Of a stretch of 64,000 bases of DNA, positions 30,443 to 38,572 are shown piece after piece. A program made the position numbers and the translations under genes. Within the stretch, counting starts at the first letter, position 1. The number at the start of each line of letters is the position of its first letter. The DNA comes from Photobacterium atrarenae (lineage in GTDB: Bacteria; Pseudomonadota; Gammaproteobacteria; Enterobacterales; Vibrionaceae), in the NCBI RefSeq assembly GCF_024380015.1, contig NZ_CP101508.1:2914902-2978901 (forward strand), given 5' to 3'. Under the pieces are notes generated by a model. The model saw nothing but the letters and a program-made list of their open reading frames with translations. It had not been told where the DNA came from and did not search any database.

Positions 30443-31436
30443 AACGATCCTGAAATTAGTTGATTTGAAACAGCACTATCCGGTCCGCGGCTCACTGTTT
30501 CGGAAAGCCAAATCCGTCTATGCCGTCGATGGCGTGTCTTTTGAAGTCAACGCCGGCGAAACCCTGGGGCTGGTCGGTGAGTCCGGCTGCGGAAAAAGTT
30601 CGGTCGGGCGAACCCTGCTCAAACTTCACGAGCCCACGGCCGGGCAGATCATCTATAACGGGCGGGATATCACCGACCTGAGCGCCTCGGAAATGGTTTC
30701 CCTACGCAAAGAGATGCAAATTATCTTTCAGGATCCGATGGAGAGCCTCAACAGCCGTCACACCATCGGGACAATCCTCGCAGAGCCTTTCGAGATCCAC
30801 GGTATCGGCCTGCCGGATGAGCGGGAAGTCTGGGTTCAGGAATTACTGCAAAAGGTCGGGCTGCCGGCTTCTGCGGCCAGCCGATATCCGCATGAATTTT
30901 CCGGCGGCCAGCGCCAGCGGATCGGCATCGCCCGGGCCATCGCTCTGAATCCGAAGCTGATTGTCTGCGACGAAGCGGTATCAGCACTCGATGTATCGGT
31001 CCAGTCGCAAATCATCAATCTGCTGCTCGAGCTGCAAAAGCAAATGAACCTGGCACTGATCTTCATTGCTCACGACCTCTCGGTGGTGCGACATATCTCC
31101 GATCAGATCGCCGTGATGTACCTGGGACGCATCGTCGAAATCAGTGATACCGAGACGCTGTTCCGCCACCCGCGACATCCCTATACCCAGGCGCTGATCG
31201 CCGCAATCCCAATCCCGGATCCACGCCAACGAGGGAAGCAGTTGCTGCTGCAGGGCGATGTGCCGTCGCCGATGAACCCACCACCGGGTTGCCACTTCGC
31301 TTCCCGCTGCCCGCAAGCAACAGCGTTGTGCTCACAAAGTTATCCGGCACTGACGGAGTTGGGCATCACTGAACCGTTAGCCCCTGAACACGGCGTACGT
31401 CACCAGGTGGCCTGTCATCTGGCATCACCCGCCTGA
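30435..31436 (+). CDS. ABC transporter ATP-binding protein, second half of a YejF-equivalent pair
   Basis: A 333-residue OppF-type ATPase. Walker A is GESGCGKSS, signature FSGGQRQR, and the Walker B region is [12 protein letters not shown], where the common EPTTALD is replaced by EAVSALD (the glutamate is kept), a normal OppF-side variant. The switch is IAHD. A C-terminal CHFASRC...C...C cluster is present. The start overlaps the preceding gene. It completes the five-gene importer, which faces a convergent HTH regulator 36 bases away. Confidence 0.93.
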   Translation: MAETILKLVDLKQHYPVRGSLFRKAKSVYAVDGVSFEVNAGETLGLVGESGCGKSSVGRTLLKLHEPTAGQIIYNGRDITDLSASEMVSLRKEMQIIFQDPMESLNSRHTIGTILAEPFEIHGIGLPDEREVWVQELLQKVGLPASAASRYPHEFSGGQRQRIGIARAIALNPKLIVCDEAVSALDVSVQSQIINLLLELQKQMNLALIFIAHDLSVVRHISDQIAVMYLGRIVEISDTETLFRHPRHPYTQALIAAIPIPDPRQRGKQLLLQGDVPSPMNPPPGCHFASRCPQATALCSQSYPALTELGITEPLAPEHGVRHQVACHLASPA

Positions 31437-31465
31437 GATAATGCAGGGTCAAACGGACAGCCACA

Positions 31466-31483
31466 CGGGGGCTCATGCCCCCG
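31466..31483. terminator. Hairpin between convergent genes
   Basis: CGGGGGC (31466-31472), TCAT, GCCCCCG (31477-31483). The loop contains the stop codon of the minus-strand regulator, so the hairpin straddles the ends of both convergent genes. No long T-run follows; termination is plausible but not certain. Confidence 0.55.
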
Positions 31484-32273
31484 ATGTTTCACAGCGGGCA
31501 ATGGCTGTTTTGACATCCTGCAAGAATGAATGCGGCAATGCACCAATGCCTTCAGAGAATACCAGCGGTTGATGCTGGGTCACGAACAGCAGGACATTGC
31601 GCAATAAATCCTTCTCGGTCTCATTGTCCTGCATATTTTCACTGTGATATTTGAGGATCTCTTTCGCCAGCAGTTTATTGAGTTCTTCAAGCTGCCCTTC
31701 TTTGAGGTACATCCGGGAGAACCCCACCCGGACACAATCCGGGTTATCCAGCGCCTGCGCTTTGAGGATCGTTTTGTATTTGTGACTCAACTTGGAGTTT
31801 TCGGAAAAGCGATAATAAAAAGGGCCAACCAACTGGATCTTATTATCTTCAGCCAGTTTCACCAACCCCAGCATCTCCAGAGCACGCAGGTAGGCATACG
31901 TTGAGGACTTATTCAGACCATATTTCTTGCGCATATACGTATAACTATCTTGCTGACGCAGGTGGCGTAATTCGCGATAAAAGTCATACAGCTGGGGGAA
32001 TTGGTAGAAAATCTCATCCTGGGTATGGCTGAAAAAACTGTCGTTATCATGCTGAAGCTTGATCGCCAGTTTTTGCAATTCTTCCAGGCTGGTTTCCACC
32101 TCCTGGCAATAGTCCAGCAGCTTCTCCAGAGTAATATTCGGGCTATACAAATGACGCTTAAAGGTCGACAGGGGAACGCCTAACCGCTCGGCCAGCTCTT
32201 TATAGGTCAGCCCCTTGGTTTTGATGATGTTTCTCAGTGCCGCCAGTAGATACTCTGATTTAGCTGCGCGCAT
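31473..32273 (-). CDS. XRE-like helix-turn-helix regulator with long unknown sensor domain
   Basis: A 266-residue protein. Residues ~1-60 are a Cro/CI-like HTH (LAALRNIIKTKGLTYKEL, then AERLGVPLSTFKRHLYSP). Residues ~60-170 look like a winged or second HTH (RKKYGLNKSSTYAYLRALEMLGLVKL), and the last ~90 are helical and unassigned. It is convergent to the peptide ABC operon and may control it (inference from position only). The ATG at 32273 follows AAAGGAGCTGGGGTTCT on the minus strand. The effector is not known. Confidence 0.8.
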   Translation of the reverse strand: MRAAKSEYLLAALRNIIKTKGLTYKELAERLGVPLSTFKRHLYSPNITLEKLLDYCQEVETSLEELQKLAIKLQHDNDSFFSHTQDEIFYQFPQLYDFYRELRHLRQQDSYTYMRKKYGLNKSSTYAYLRALEMLGLVKLAEDNKIQLVGPFYYRFSENSKLSHKYKTILKAQALDNPDCVRVGFSRMYLKEGQLEELNKLLAKEILKYHSENMQDNETEKDLLRNVLLFVTQHQPLVFSEGIGALPHSFLQDVKTAIARCETSGA

Positions 32274-32456
32274 AGAACCCCAGCTCCTTTATCGTTATTC
32301 TGCGTTGAGTGACTTGTTGTCGGTAAATAATGAGACCCGTTTGGCAGGTATCGATTGCACGACTCTTCCCATAACCTACTTAATTACAATTGAGGTCGTC
32401 AATAACGGCAAAGCTAAAAGCAGAAAAAGACAAATAAAGCGAGCAAGGCCCGGATA

Positions 32457-32490
32457 CAACAAAGCCCCAGCTTTCGCTGAGGCTTTGTTG
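32457..32490 (-). terminator. Terminator of tRNA-Leu (first copy)
   Basis: CAACAAAGCC (32457-32466) is complementary to GGCTTTGTTG (32481-32490), with an inner CAGC/GCTG pair. It lies ten bases downstream of the tRNA on the minus strand and is followed by a weak T-rich run. Confidence 0.75.
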
Positions 32491-32499
32491 TTTGAATCA

Positions 32500-32584
32500 T
32501 GGTGCCCGAGGGCGGACTTGAACCGCCACTCCCGAAGGAAACGGATTTTGAATCCGTCGTGTCTACCAATTTCACCACTCGGGC
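32500..32584 (-). tRNA. tRNA-Leu (anticodon CAA), copy 1
   Basis: An 85-nt class II cloverleaf with encoded CCA. Acceptor GCCCGAG pairs with CTCGGGC, anticodon loop TTCAAAA (CAA), long variable arm (TTCCTTCGGGAGT), and T-arm GGTTCAAGTCC. A promoter -10 TATAAT lies just upstream (minus strand, ~32594). Nearly identical to the copy at 41773-41857. Confidence 0.97.
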
Positions 32585-32652
32585 AATGCGAGGTATTATA
32601 CGCAGCTCCGCTTGAGATACAAACGCTTCTCAGCCAAATTCAGACTGATTGA

Positions 32653-33666
32653 TTATAAACCGTCCACGGCCGGCAACGGACGCACACTGTCACGCAATCG
32701 CAGCTCCGGCTGAAAATGACAACGCATCTCTACCGGCTGCCCGTGAATTTGGCTCACCAGCAGCTGCACTGCCGCCTGCGCCATGTCACGGATCGGAAAA
32801 TGAACTTCTGAAACCGGCGGATACAGGCTGGCACACAGGCCCACACTATCAAAGCTGATCAAAGACAGTTGCTGAGGAATGGCGACATTATGCTGATGAA
32901 AAAATAGTAAGGCCCCCAGAGTCATCTCTTCACTACAGGAAAACAGCGCCGTGATGTCGGGACACGCCTGATAAATCGACTGCGCAGCCCGATAACCACT
33001 CTCACGACTATAGTTGCCCTCTTCAGCCCATCCGTCCGCCTGGGTGATACCGGCTTCCTGCAAAGCCTCAACATAGCCTTGATAGCGCTGAAAACTACTG
33101 GCGCGACTCAAAGAGCCAGAGATACAGGCAATCTTACGATGGCCCTGCGCAATGAGATAACTGACCGCCTGCTTCGCGGCCAGCCTGTGATTAAAAGTGA
33201 TACAGCGCGACTCCAGCCCGGCAACCTGCCGATCCAGCAAAACAAATGGTGTCGGCTCCTGTGCCAGAAGGTGCAATTCATCATCCGGCAGGTAACGGCT
33301 ATTCAATACATACCCTTCACAGCGCAAATGATGAAAACGCCGGATCGCCTCCCGCTCTCCTTCCGCAGACAAGTGGCCCTGCGCGGTGATCAGAAACTTA
33401 TTGTGGTTATCAAGCTCGGCCTGGACCTGCTCCATCATTTCACCGAAAAAACCACCGGTATAATACGTGACCAGCAGGCCGGCCATGTTCGAAGAAGCGG
33501 TCGCCAAAGAGCGGGCAATCGCACTGGGGCGATAATTGAGCTCTGCCATGGCCATCTCAACTTTGCGTTTGGTATCCGCGCGAAACTTGCCTTCGCCATT
33601 GATGATCCGTGATACGGTGGAACGGTGCACCCCTGCCAGAGATGCGACATCTTGAATACTTGCCAT
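32653..33666 (-). CDS. LacI-family repressor of the chitosan/chitin-disaccharide PTS operon
   Basis: A 337-residue LacI-type regulator. The HTH is at residues 3-25 (IQDVASLAGVHRSTVSRIIN) with the hinge helix NYRPSAIARSLA at ~47-58, followed by a periplasmic-binding-protein-like effector domain (VLLDRQVAG, ISFDSVG). It is the last gene of the chb cluster on the minus strand, ~220 bases after chbG, and corresponds to VC1286 in V. cholerae. Its probable operator is the palindrome GCAACCGGTTGC upstream of chbB. The inducer is likely a (GlcN)2/(GlcNAc)2-phosphate derivative (inference). Confidence 0.9.
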   Translation of the reverse strand: MASIQDVASLAGVHRSTVSRIINGEGKFRADTKRKVEMAMAELNYRPSAIARSLATASSNMAGLLVTYYTGGFFGEMMEQVQAELDNHNKFLITAQGHLSAEGEREAIRRFHHLRCEGYVLNSRYLPDDELHLLAQEPTPFVLLDRQVAGLESRCITFNHRLAAKQAVSYLIAQGHRKIACISGSLSRASSFQRYQGYVEALQEAGITQADGWAEEGNYSRESGYRAAQSIYQACPDITALFSCSEEMTLGALLFFHQHNVAIPQQLSLISFDSVGLCASLYPPVSEVHFPIRDMAQAAVQLLVSQIHGQPVEMRCHFQPELRLRDSVRPLPAVDGL

Positions 33667-33837
33667 AGAAAGGGCTACCTTGGTCTACCAACGCTGACAA
33701 TATGCGCTCAGGGAATTATAGCGCTGACTCCCCCAACAAAATATCGACAGCGTCATCAATGAGGAACGAAGAATAGCAGGCTGCCAGATTCTCGCCTAGT
33801 GACAGGGGGATAGGCACTGGCAGCCGCTATTGACTCT

Positions 33838-33858
33838 GAATATCCATGGTGGATATTC
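33838..33858. repeat. Short perfect inverted repeat downstream of chbG
   Basis: GAATATCCA (33838-33846), three-base loop, TGGATATTC (33850-33858). It lies 30 bases beyond the chbG stop. No T-run follows; it could be an mRNA 3' end stabiliser or a binding site for the adjacent LacI gene. Confidence 0.55.
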
Positions 33859-33887
33859 CGCTTTCGCCGAGGGCTCACAACCATGGC

Positions 33888-34637
33888 TCAACGGTGATAT
33901 TTTTCAGCGAGGACCGAAAAGTCAGTGATCTGAATGTCCAATGCCGCCAACGCTTCGATCAGCTCAGGGGCGGTCAGGATCGCCAACTCATTTGCCCGCT
34001 CGACATGATAAGAACTGATATCCAGCAGCGCCTGATCAACATAGGCTGGGTGCGTCATCACCTCCAGCACATCACACTGACCTCGGTGACGCTGAATCAA
34101 CTCAACCAAGCCATCAACATTGAGATCCGAACCGTAAAAGTGGTGTTCAAACATGTAGCGACAAGCTGGACTAACCCCATCCTGGTGACCACTCGCGCGA
34201 AGTGGTACGCGATAATCACGCACGATCTCTGCCACAACCGGCAAAATTTCCGGATGTGAATGCGCATGGTGGTGGCTGTCAACATGGCTCAGTTGCAAAC
34301 CACTGGCCATAAAGGCCTCCAGCTGTGCAATCACTTCATCAGCCACCTGTTGCCTGGAAAATCCACGCTGCGCCCAAAACCGTTCACCACGAAAAAACAA
34401 GCCATCATCCCCAACCAATGAAGGCGCCGCGGTGAGCGGCTTCCCTAACGTAAAGCGCAGGTGAAGTCCCACTTTCAGCCGGGGTTCCTGGTGGGCCAGA
34501 GCTATGGCCTGTTGCTCTGCCGGCATCCCGACCATCAGGGTGGTCGAGCGAACGACTCCCTTTCTGCAAGCCTCAACAATACCCAGGTTAACGCCGGGGG
34601 TCAGCCCAAAATCATCTGCATTAAAAATGACATACAT
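33888..34637 (-). CDS. chbG: Chitooligosaccharide deacetylase ChbG (YdjC/HpnK family)
   Basis: A 249-residue cytoplasmic deacetylase that removes one acetyl group from phosphorylated chitobiose so that the GH4 enzyme and the regulator can act (function established for E. coli ChbG). The hallmark NADDFGLTPGVNLGI is at residues ~6-20 and the metal-binding HVDSHHHAH at ~120-128. Length is usual for the family. It sits between the GH4 gene and the LacI gene. The ATG at 34637 lies behind a weak ribosome site (CTGGAACAGTT). Confidence 0.9.
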   Translation of the reverse strand: MYVIFNADDFGLTPGVNLGIVEACRKGVVRSTTLMVGMPAEQQAIALAHQEPRLKVGLHLRFTLGKPLTAAPSLVGDDGLFFRGERFWAQRGFSRQQVADEVIAQLEAFMASGLQLSHVDSHHHAHSHPEILPVVAEIVRDYRVPLRASGHQDGVSPACRYMFEHHFYGSDLNVDGLVELIQRHRGQCDVLEVMTHPAYVDQALLDISSYHVERANELAILTAPELIEALAALDIQITDFSVLAEKYHR

Positions 34638-34695
34638 AACTGTTCCAGATAACTAAACAACCCATGCACAGGCAATGGGCCGCTCATCCGCCCGC

Positions 34696-36009
34696 TTAAT
34701 GGCGGAACTGTGGCAAATAATCATGATTGGTTTTGAGGATCTCATCTAAGATCAACTTCGCCTTGTCGATATCCGGGACCAGCGGGTTACTCGCCAGCGC
34801 CATCAATCCTTTGTCATAATCACCATGAACTGCCGCTTCCACCGTCAGCTGCTCATAGGCTTTCACCTGACTGATCAAGCCTAAAACCTGCGGCCCTAAC
34901 CGGCCCACAACAATCGGTCGAGCGCCCCAGCTGCCGACCACCGCACTACACTCGATCACCACATCATCCGGGAGCGACGGAATGGTCCCGTCATTGCGCA
35001 CGTTGACGACATGGAGGGACTTCTGATCATTATAAATCGCATCCACCAAGTTCAATGAAGCATCCGAATAATAGGCGCCACCTCGTTTCTCGAGCTGCTC
35101 GGGTTTCTCTGCTAACGCTTCACTGCTGTATAGCTCAAACAGCTCCCGCTCCGTCTTCATCACCTGCTCCGCCCGGGTGCCTTCCTTCAGCGCCGTGGCT
35201 TTCTCCTCTGCCAACATCGCTTCAGTCTGATAGAAGTAGCGATGGTATGGACAAGGAATCGCCCCCAACGCATTGAGAAAATCCGGATCCCAGGGCTCTT
35301 CACTGATATTTTTCATGCTGTAGCTGGCACCGTCCCCGACTTTCTTCAACACGTCTGCGGTAATATCCTGACCTCGCAGCCAGGCCCGGTGTGCCCACAC
35401 CAGATGGTTCAACCCGGCACATTCCAGCGTCAGTTCCTGCGGCTGGCAGTCCATCATCTCGGCTATCATCATTTTCATCGAAACCGGCACATTACACAGC
35501 CCGATGGTCTTCACCCGGGTATACTTCTGCACCGCCTCCGTCACCAAGCCGGCCGGGTTGGTAAAGTTCAGCATCCAGGCGTTGGGGGCCAATTCCTCAA
35601 TATCTTGACAGATATCCAGGATCACCGGGATCGTCCGCAGCGCCTTGGCAAATCCGCCCGGCCCTGTGGTTTCCTGACCAATCACATCATATTTCAACGG
35701 GATCCGCTCATCGTTGGCTCGGGCCTGGAGCCCGCCGACGCGAAATTGCGTCATCACGAAATCTGCCCCCTGGATCGCAGCCCGGCGATCCATGGACGCT
35801 GTCACGGTCATATCCGCCCCTGCTTTGTCCACCATACGCCGGGTGAGCGCTTCAATCACGGCCAGCTTCTCTTTCCCCGCTTCCACATCAACGAAATGCA
35901 TCTCTTTCACCGGGATCCGATCGAGCCGTTTTAAAACGCCTTCAACCAACTCAGGGGTATAGCTACTGCCACCTCCGATAATGGCGAGTTTCAGCGGAGA
36001 TTTAGTCAT
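34696..36009 (-). CDS. chbF: 6-phospho-beta-glucosidase / 6-phospho-glucosaminidase, GH4
   Basis: A 437-residue family 4 glycosidase that uses NAD+ and Mn2+. The Rossmann motif AIIGGGSSYTPELVEG is at residues ~9-24, the metal-binding Cys region GLCNVPVSMK near 170, and GLNHLVW near 200. It would split the phosphorylated disaccharide made by the PTS. In the V. cholerae cluster the equivalent is VC1284. The gene ends before chbG and starts 12 bases after the chbA stop, so chbA-chbF-chbG form one transcript. Confidence 0.93.
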   Translation of the reverse strand: MTKSPLKLAIIGGGSSYTPELVEGVLKRLDRIPVKEMHFVDVEAGKEKLAVIEALTRRMVDKAGADMTVTASMDRRAAIQGADFVMTQFRVGGLQARANDERIPLKYDVIGQETTGPGGFAKALRTIPVILDICQDIEELAPNAWMLNFTNPAGLVTEAVQKYTRVKTIGLCNVPVSMKMMIAEMMDCQPQELTLECAGLNHLVWAHRAWLRGQDITADVLKKVGDGASYSMKNISEEPWDPDFLNALGAIPCPYHRYFYQTEAMLAEEKATALKEGTRAEQVMKTERELFELYSSEALAEKPEQLEKRGGAYYSDASLNLVDAIYNDQKSLHVVNVRNDGTIPSLPDDVVIECSAVVGSWGARPIVVGRLGPQVLGLISQVKAYEQLTVEAAVHGDYDKGLMALASNPLVPDIDKAKLILDEILKTNHDYLPQFRH

Positions 36010-36021
36010 TATCTGCCCCTA

Positions 36022-36333
36022 TTATTTCGCCAGGTTTTCGTACATGCCAACCATCTCGGTCACCAGCTCATGGGCCAGGATGGTCGTCATCAGGTGATCT
36101 TGTGCATGCACCATCACCAATGTCATGGGGACTTTCCCTTCGCCCTGATCCGCTTCAATGAGCTGGGTTTGGGTCAGGTGTGCTTTGTTGAGGCACCCTT
36201 TGGCCTGTTTCAGTAAATCACGTGCCTGGTCCAGCTCTTGCTTTTTCGCCTTGCCCAACGCTTCATAGCACAGGCTGCGCGCTTCACCGGCATTGACGAT
36301 AATTTCCATCACAACTGCTTCTTGATCCATCAT
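36022..36333 (-). CDS. chbA: PTS lactose/cellobiose-family IIA component
   Basis: A 103-residue helical IIA protein. The phospho-accepting His lies in MVHAQDHLMTT (~residues 72-82), and the family opening MEIIVNAGEARSLCYEAL is present. The start at 36333 is behind GAGGAAAG; the next codon is also ATG, so one residue is uncertain. A longer frame to 36390 would overlap a strong hairpin and lacks a ribosome site. It hands phosphate from HPr to ChbB. Confidence 0.92.
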   Translation of the reverse strand: MMDQEAVVMEIIVNAGEARSLCYEALGKAKKQELDQARDLLKQAKGCLNKAHLTQTQLIEADQGEGKVPMTLVMVHAQDHLMTTILAHELVTEMVGMYENLAK

Positions 36334-36356
36334 TCTTTCCTCAGGTCGATAAATGG

Positions 36357-36380
36357 GGGCTACGGATGTTTCCGTAGCCC
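36357..36380 (-). other. Intercistronic hairpin between chbC and chbA
   Basis: GGGCTACGGA pairs with TCCGTAGCCC around a four-base loop, a perfect ten-pair stem eleven bases beyond the chbC stop, with no T-run. Probably an mRNA stability element rather than a terminator. Confidence 0.65.
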
Positions 36381-36390
36381 AAACGCTCAA

Positions 36391-37725
36391 TTATGCGGTT
36401 GCCGGGGTACCTTCCACGACATCTTGTTTCTCTTGATCTGCTGAGACTTTCTTCTCATCTTCAAGCAATTGCTTTTCGAACATTTTGAAGAATGGCAGGT
36501 AAATCAGCAGGTCAATAATGAGCAGGCCGACAACCAGTAGCACAGGGGCAAATGTCCAGCCGGTTCCCCACGAGGCGCCGATAATCGCAGGCGTTGTCCA
36601 TGGCGTTGTTGCAACGCCCATCCCGACAAAGCCCATCTTCACCGCAGTGAAAGCAATCACAGCATTCACAATCGGGGCAAAGACAAACGGAACAAATAGC
36701 ATTGGGTTCATGACGATTGGCGCACCAAAAATGATGGGCTCGTTAATCTGGAAGAAACCAGGTACCGCACTCATACGACCCAGGCTACGCAGGTGAACGG
36801 AGCGGCTGAATACCATCAGAATCGCCAGTGCTAAGGTTGCACCCGAACCACCAATGAAGATGTAAAAATCCCAGAATGGCTGCGTAAAGATATTTGGAAT
36901 CGGCTCACCGGCAACAAACGCCGCGGTGTTGGCACCAATGTTAGTCAGAAAGATTGGTGACAGCAGACCCACAACGATTGCAGCACCGTGAATCCCTGCA
37001 AACCACAGGAGCTGTGACAGCAACAATGCGCCAATGATGGCAGGCAATGTATTTGAGGCACTTACCAGAGGTTTAAACATCTGCATCACTGCATCCGGTA
37101 TCAGCATATCGAACTGGCTCTGCACGAACAGACTGAGCGGGTACAGCGTCATGAAGACAATCAAGACCGGGATCAACATCTCGAAACAACGCGCAATCGC
37201 TGGTGGTACCTGCTCTGGCATCTTGATCGTGATATTGTGTTTTTGCAGGAAGCGAACCAGCTCAACAGCAAAGAAAGCACTCAATACCGCAGTAAAGATC
37301 CCGGTTCCACCCATGTGGTTCGCTGGTAAGGCACCATCCGTAACCGGCGCACAAATCAGGAGGAAACTCATCAGCGACAAACAGGCACAGGTAATACCGT
37401 CCATCATATAGGCGCGCGCCAAACTATACGCCACCCCGAGGGACACAAATATCGTCATAATGCCCATCGACATATTGTACGGCATCATGATGGCATCAAA
37501 GTTTTCTGTCGCAAAATCCAGCCAGGCACGGCCAAAAGCATTCGTTGTATCTTCCGCAAACGGTGGGAAGGCAAAAATCAGGATGAAACTACCAACAATG
37601 ATAAATGGCATTGCAGTAATAAACCCATCACGCATGGCTCGCACATGTATCTGCGCGCCGACCTTCGCTGCCACAGGAGCGATTTTGTTTTCTACGACAT
37701 TCATTAACTTATCGTAAAGCTTCAT
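36391..37725 (-). CDS. chbC: PTS lactose/cellobiose-family IIC membrane component
   Basis: A 444-residue EIIC with about ten membrane segments, opening MKLYDKLMNVVENKIAPVAA, and with the conserved substrate-binding stretch FFQINEPIIFGAPIVMNPML (~residues 320-340). It transports the disaccharide across the inner membrane while IIB phosphorylates it. The start at 37725 was preferred over 37731 (two codons earlier) because AAAGGA is then nine bases upstream and the family N-terminus matches; both are possible. Strong hairpins flank the gene on both sides. Confidence 0.93.
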   Translation of the reverse strand: MKLYDKLMNVVENKIAPVAAKVGAQIHVRAMRDGFITAMPFIIVGSFILIFAFPPFAEDTTNAFGRAWLDFATENFDAIMMPYNMSMGIMTIFVSLGVAYSLARAYMMDGITCACLSLMSFLLICAPVTDGALPANHMGGTGIFTAVLSAFFAVELVRFLQKHNITIKMPEQVPPAIARCFEMLIPVLIVFMTLYPLSLFVQSQFDMLIPDAVMQMFKPLVSASNTLPAIIGALLLSQLLWFAGIHGAAIVVGLLSPIFLTNIGANTAAFVAGEPIPNIFTQPFWDFYIFIGGSGATLALAILMVFSRSVHLRSLGRMSAVPGFFQINEPIIFGAPIVMNPMLFVPFVFAPIVNAVIAFTAVKMGFVGMGVATTPWTTPAIIGASWGTGWTFAPVLLVVGLLIIDLLIYLPFFKMFEKQLLEDEKKVSADQEKQDVVEGTPATA

Positions 37726-37809
37726 AATCATTAATCCTTTGATTTAAAGATAAATAACCCCGCCCCGCATTGATAAATGCAGAGTTAAAATAAATCTGTC
37801 CTTAACTTA

Positions 37810-37838
37810 AATTGAGCCGAATATAATTCGGCTCAATT
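37810..37838 (-). other. Intercistronic hairpin between chbB and chbC
   Basis: AATTGAGCCGAAT (37810-37822) and ATTCGGCTCAATT (37826-37838) form a perfect 13-pair stem with a three-base loop, seven bases after the chbB stop on the minus strand. No T-run. Likely controls mRNA decay or partial termination inside the operon. Confidence 0.65.
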
Positions 37839-37844
37839 AATGGG

Positions 37845-38153
37845 TTACTTGGGCATGAGTGACAGGGCTTGGTCGAGCACCTCTTCTCCTTTCATCATGC
37901 CGTAAGCCATCGGTGAAATAGCATCAATCTGCTTCCCATACTGACTTGCTGTTTTACGCAGCTCTTCCAGCTGGAATCGGACCTGAGGCCCCAACAGGCA
38001 CACGTCATACTCCTGAATATACTCTTCAAAAGCACTAACCGGGTGGGCTTCAATCTTGCAGTCCATCCCCCGCTCCTCAGCAGCTTTCACCATTTTTTGC
38101 ACCAGCATACTTGTCGACATACCGGCACTGCAGCACAAAAGAATCTTTTTCAT
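37845..38153 (-). CDS. chbB: PTS lactose/cellobiose-family IIB component
   Basis: A 102-residue IIB protein. The phosphocysteine loop is KILLCCSAGMSTSML (active Cys at residue 7 or 8), usual for the cellobiose/chitobiose group. The start at 38153 sits four bases after GGAGAG on the minus strand; a start four codons earlier (38165) lacks spacing. It is the first gene of the chb operon and lies behind the probable LacI operator. Confidence 0.92.
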   Translation of the reverse strand: MKKILLCCSAGMSTSMLVQKMVKAAEERGMDCKIEAHPVSAFEEYIQEYDVCLLGPQVRFQLEELRKTASQYGKQIDAISPMAYGMMKGEEVLDQALSLMPK

Positions 38154-38230
38154 CCCACTCTCCACCTTTTAATTATTCCGCTTTTTTAGCGACGTGAAAA
38201 TTGTAACCAAATTATATAGAAGTAAAAAGC

Positions 38231-38242
38231 GCAACCGGTTGC
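38231..38242. promoter_or_regulatory. Probable LacI-family operator upstream of chbB
   Basis: GCAACCGGTTGC is a perfect 12-bp palindrome with the central CCGG step seen in many LacI-family operators. It lies ~78 bases upstream of chbB. A TATAAT (minus strand, ~38208-38213) follows it, so the palindrome overlaps the expected -35 region and would block the promoter. The matching repressor is presumably the LacI gene at the end of the operon (inference). Confidence 0.7.
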
Positions 38243-38572
38243 ATTAACGTGAAGGAGTTCTCAAATCATAAAAGAATTAATATTCACCAGGCAGTCACAA
38301 AGGAAACAAATCCGGGCAGGTTAAATAAGATTCGCAAGAAAAAAACAGGCGAAGATAAAAACTTGAGAAGCAAATCCAAACAATTTGAAAAATGAAAATA
38401 CCTACTCAAATACATTGCTTGATAACGCGCATATCAATTATACCGTTATAGATTTTAACAATCCCTTCCTGAGCTAATAGTAAGCAATCGTGGGCATTAA
38501 CATCGACATGTATGCCGTCACCGCACCAAAGTATTGAACCCTCCATCCAAATAGGAATATAGGAATACAGCA
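38243..38572. other. Intergenic region between chbB and the chitin-oligosaccharide deacetylase
   Basis: These ~330 AT-rich bases hold the start regions of two divergent transcripts. No gene is supported. For the plus strand, TTGATA near 38420 and TATACC/TATAGA around 38440-38455 are possible but imperfect promoter elements. Confidence 0.4.
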
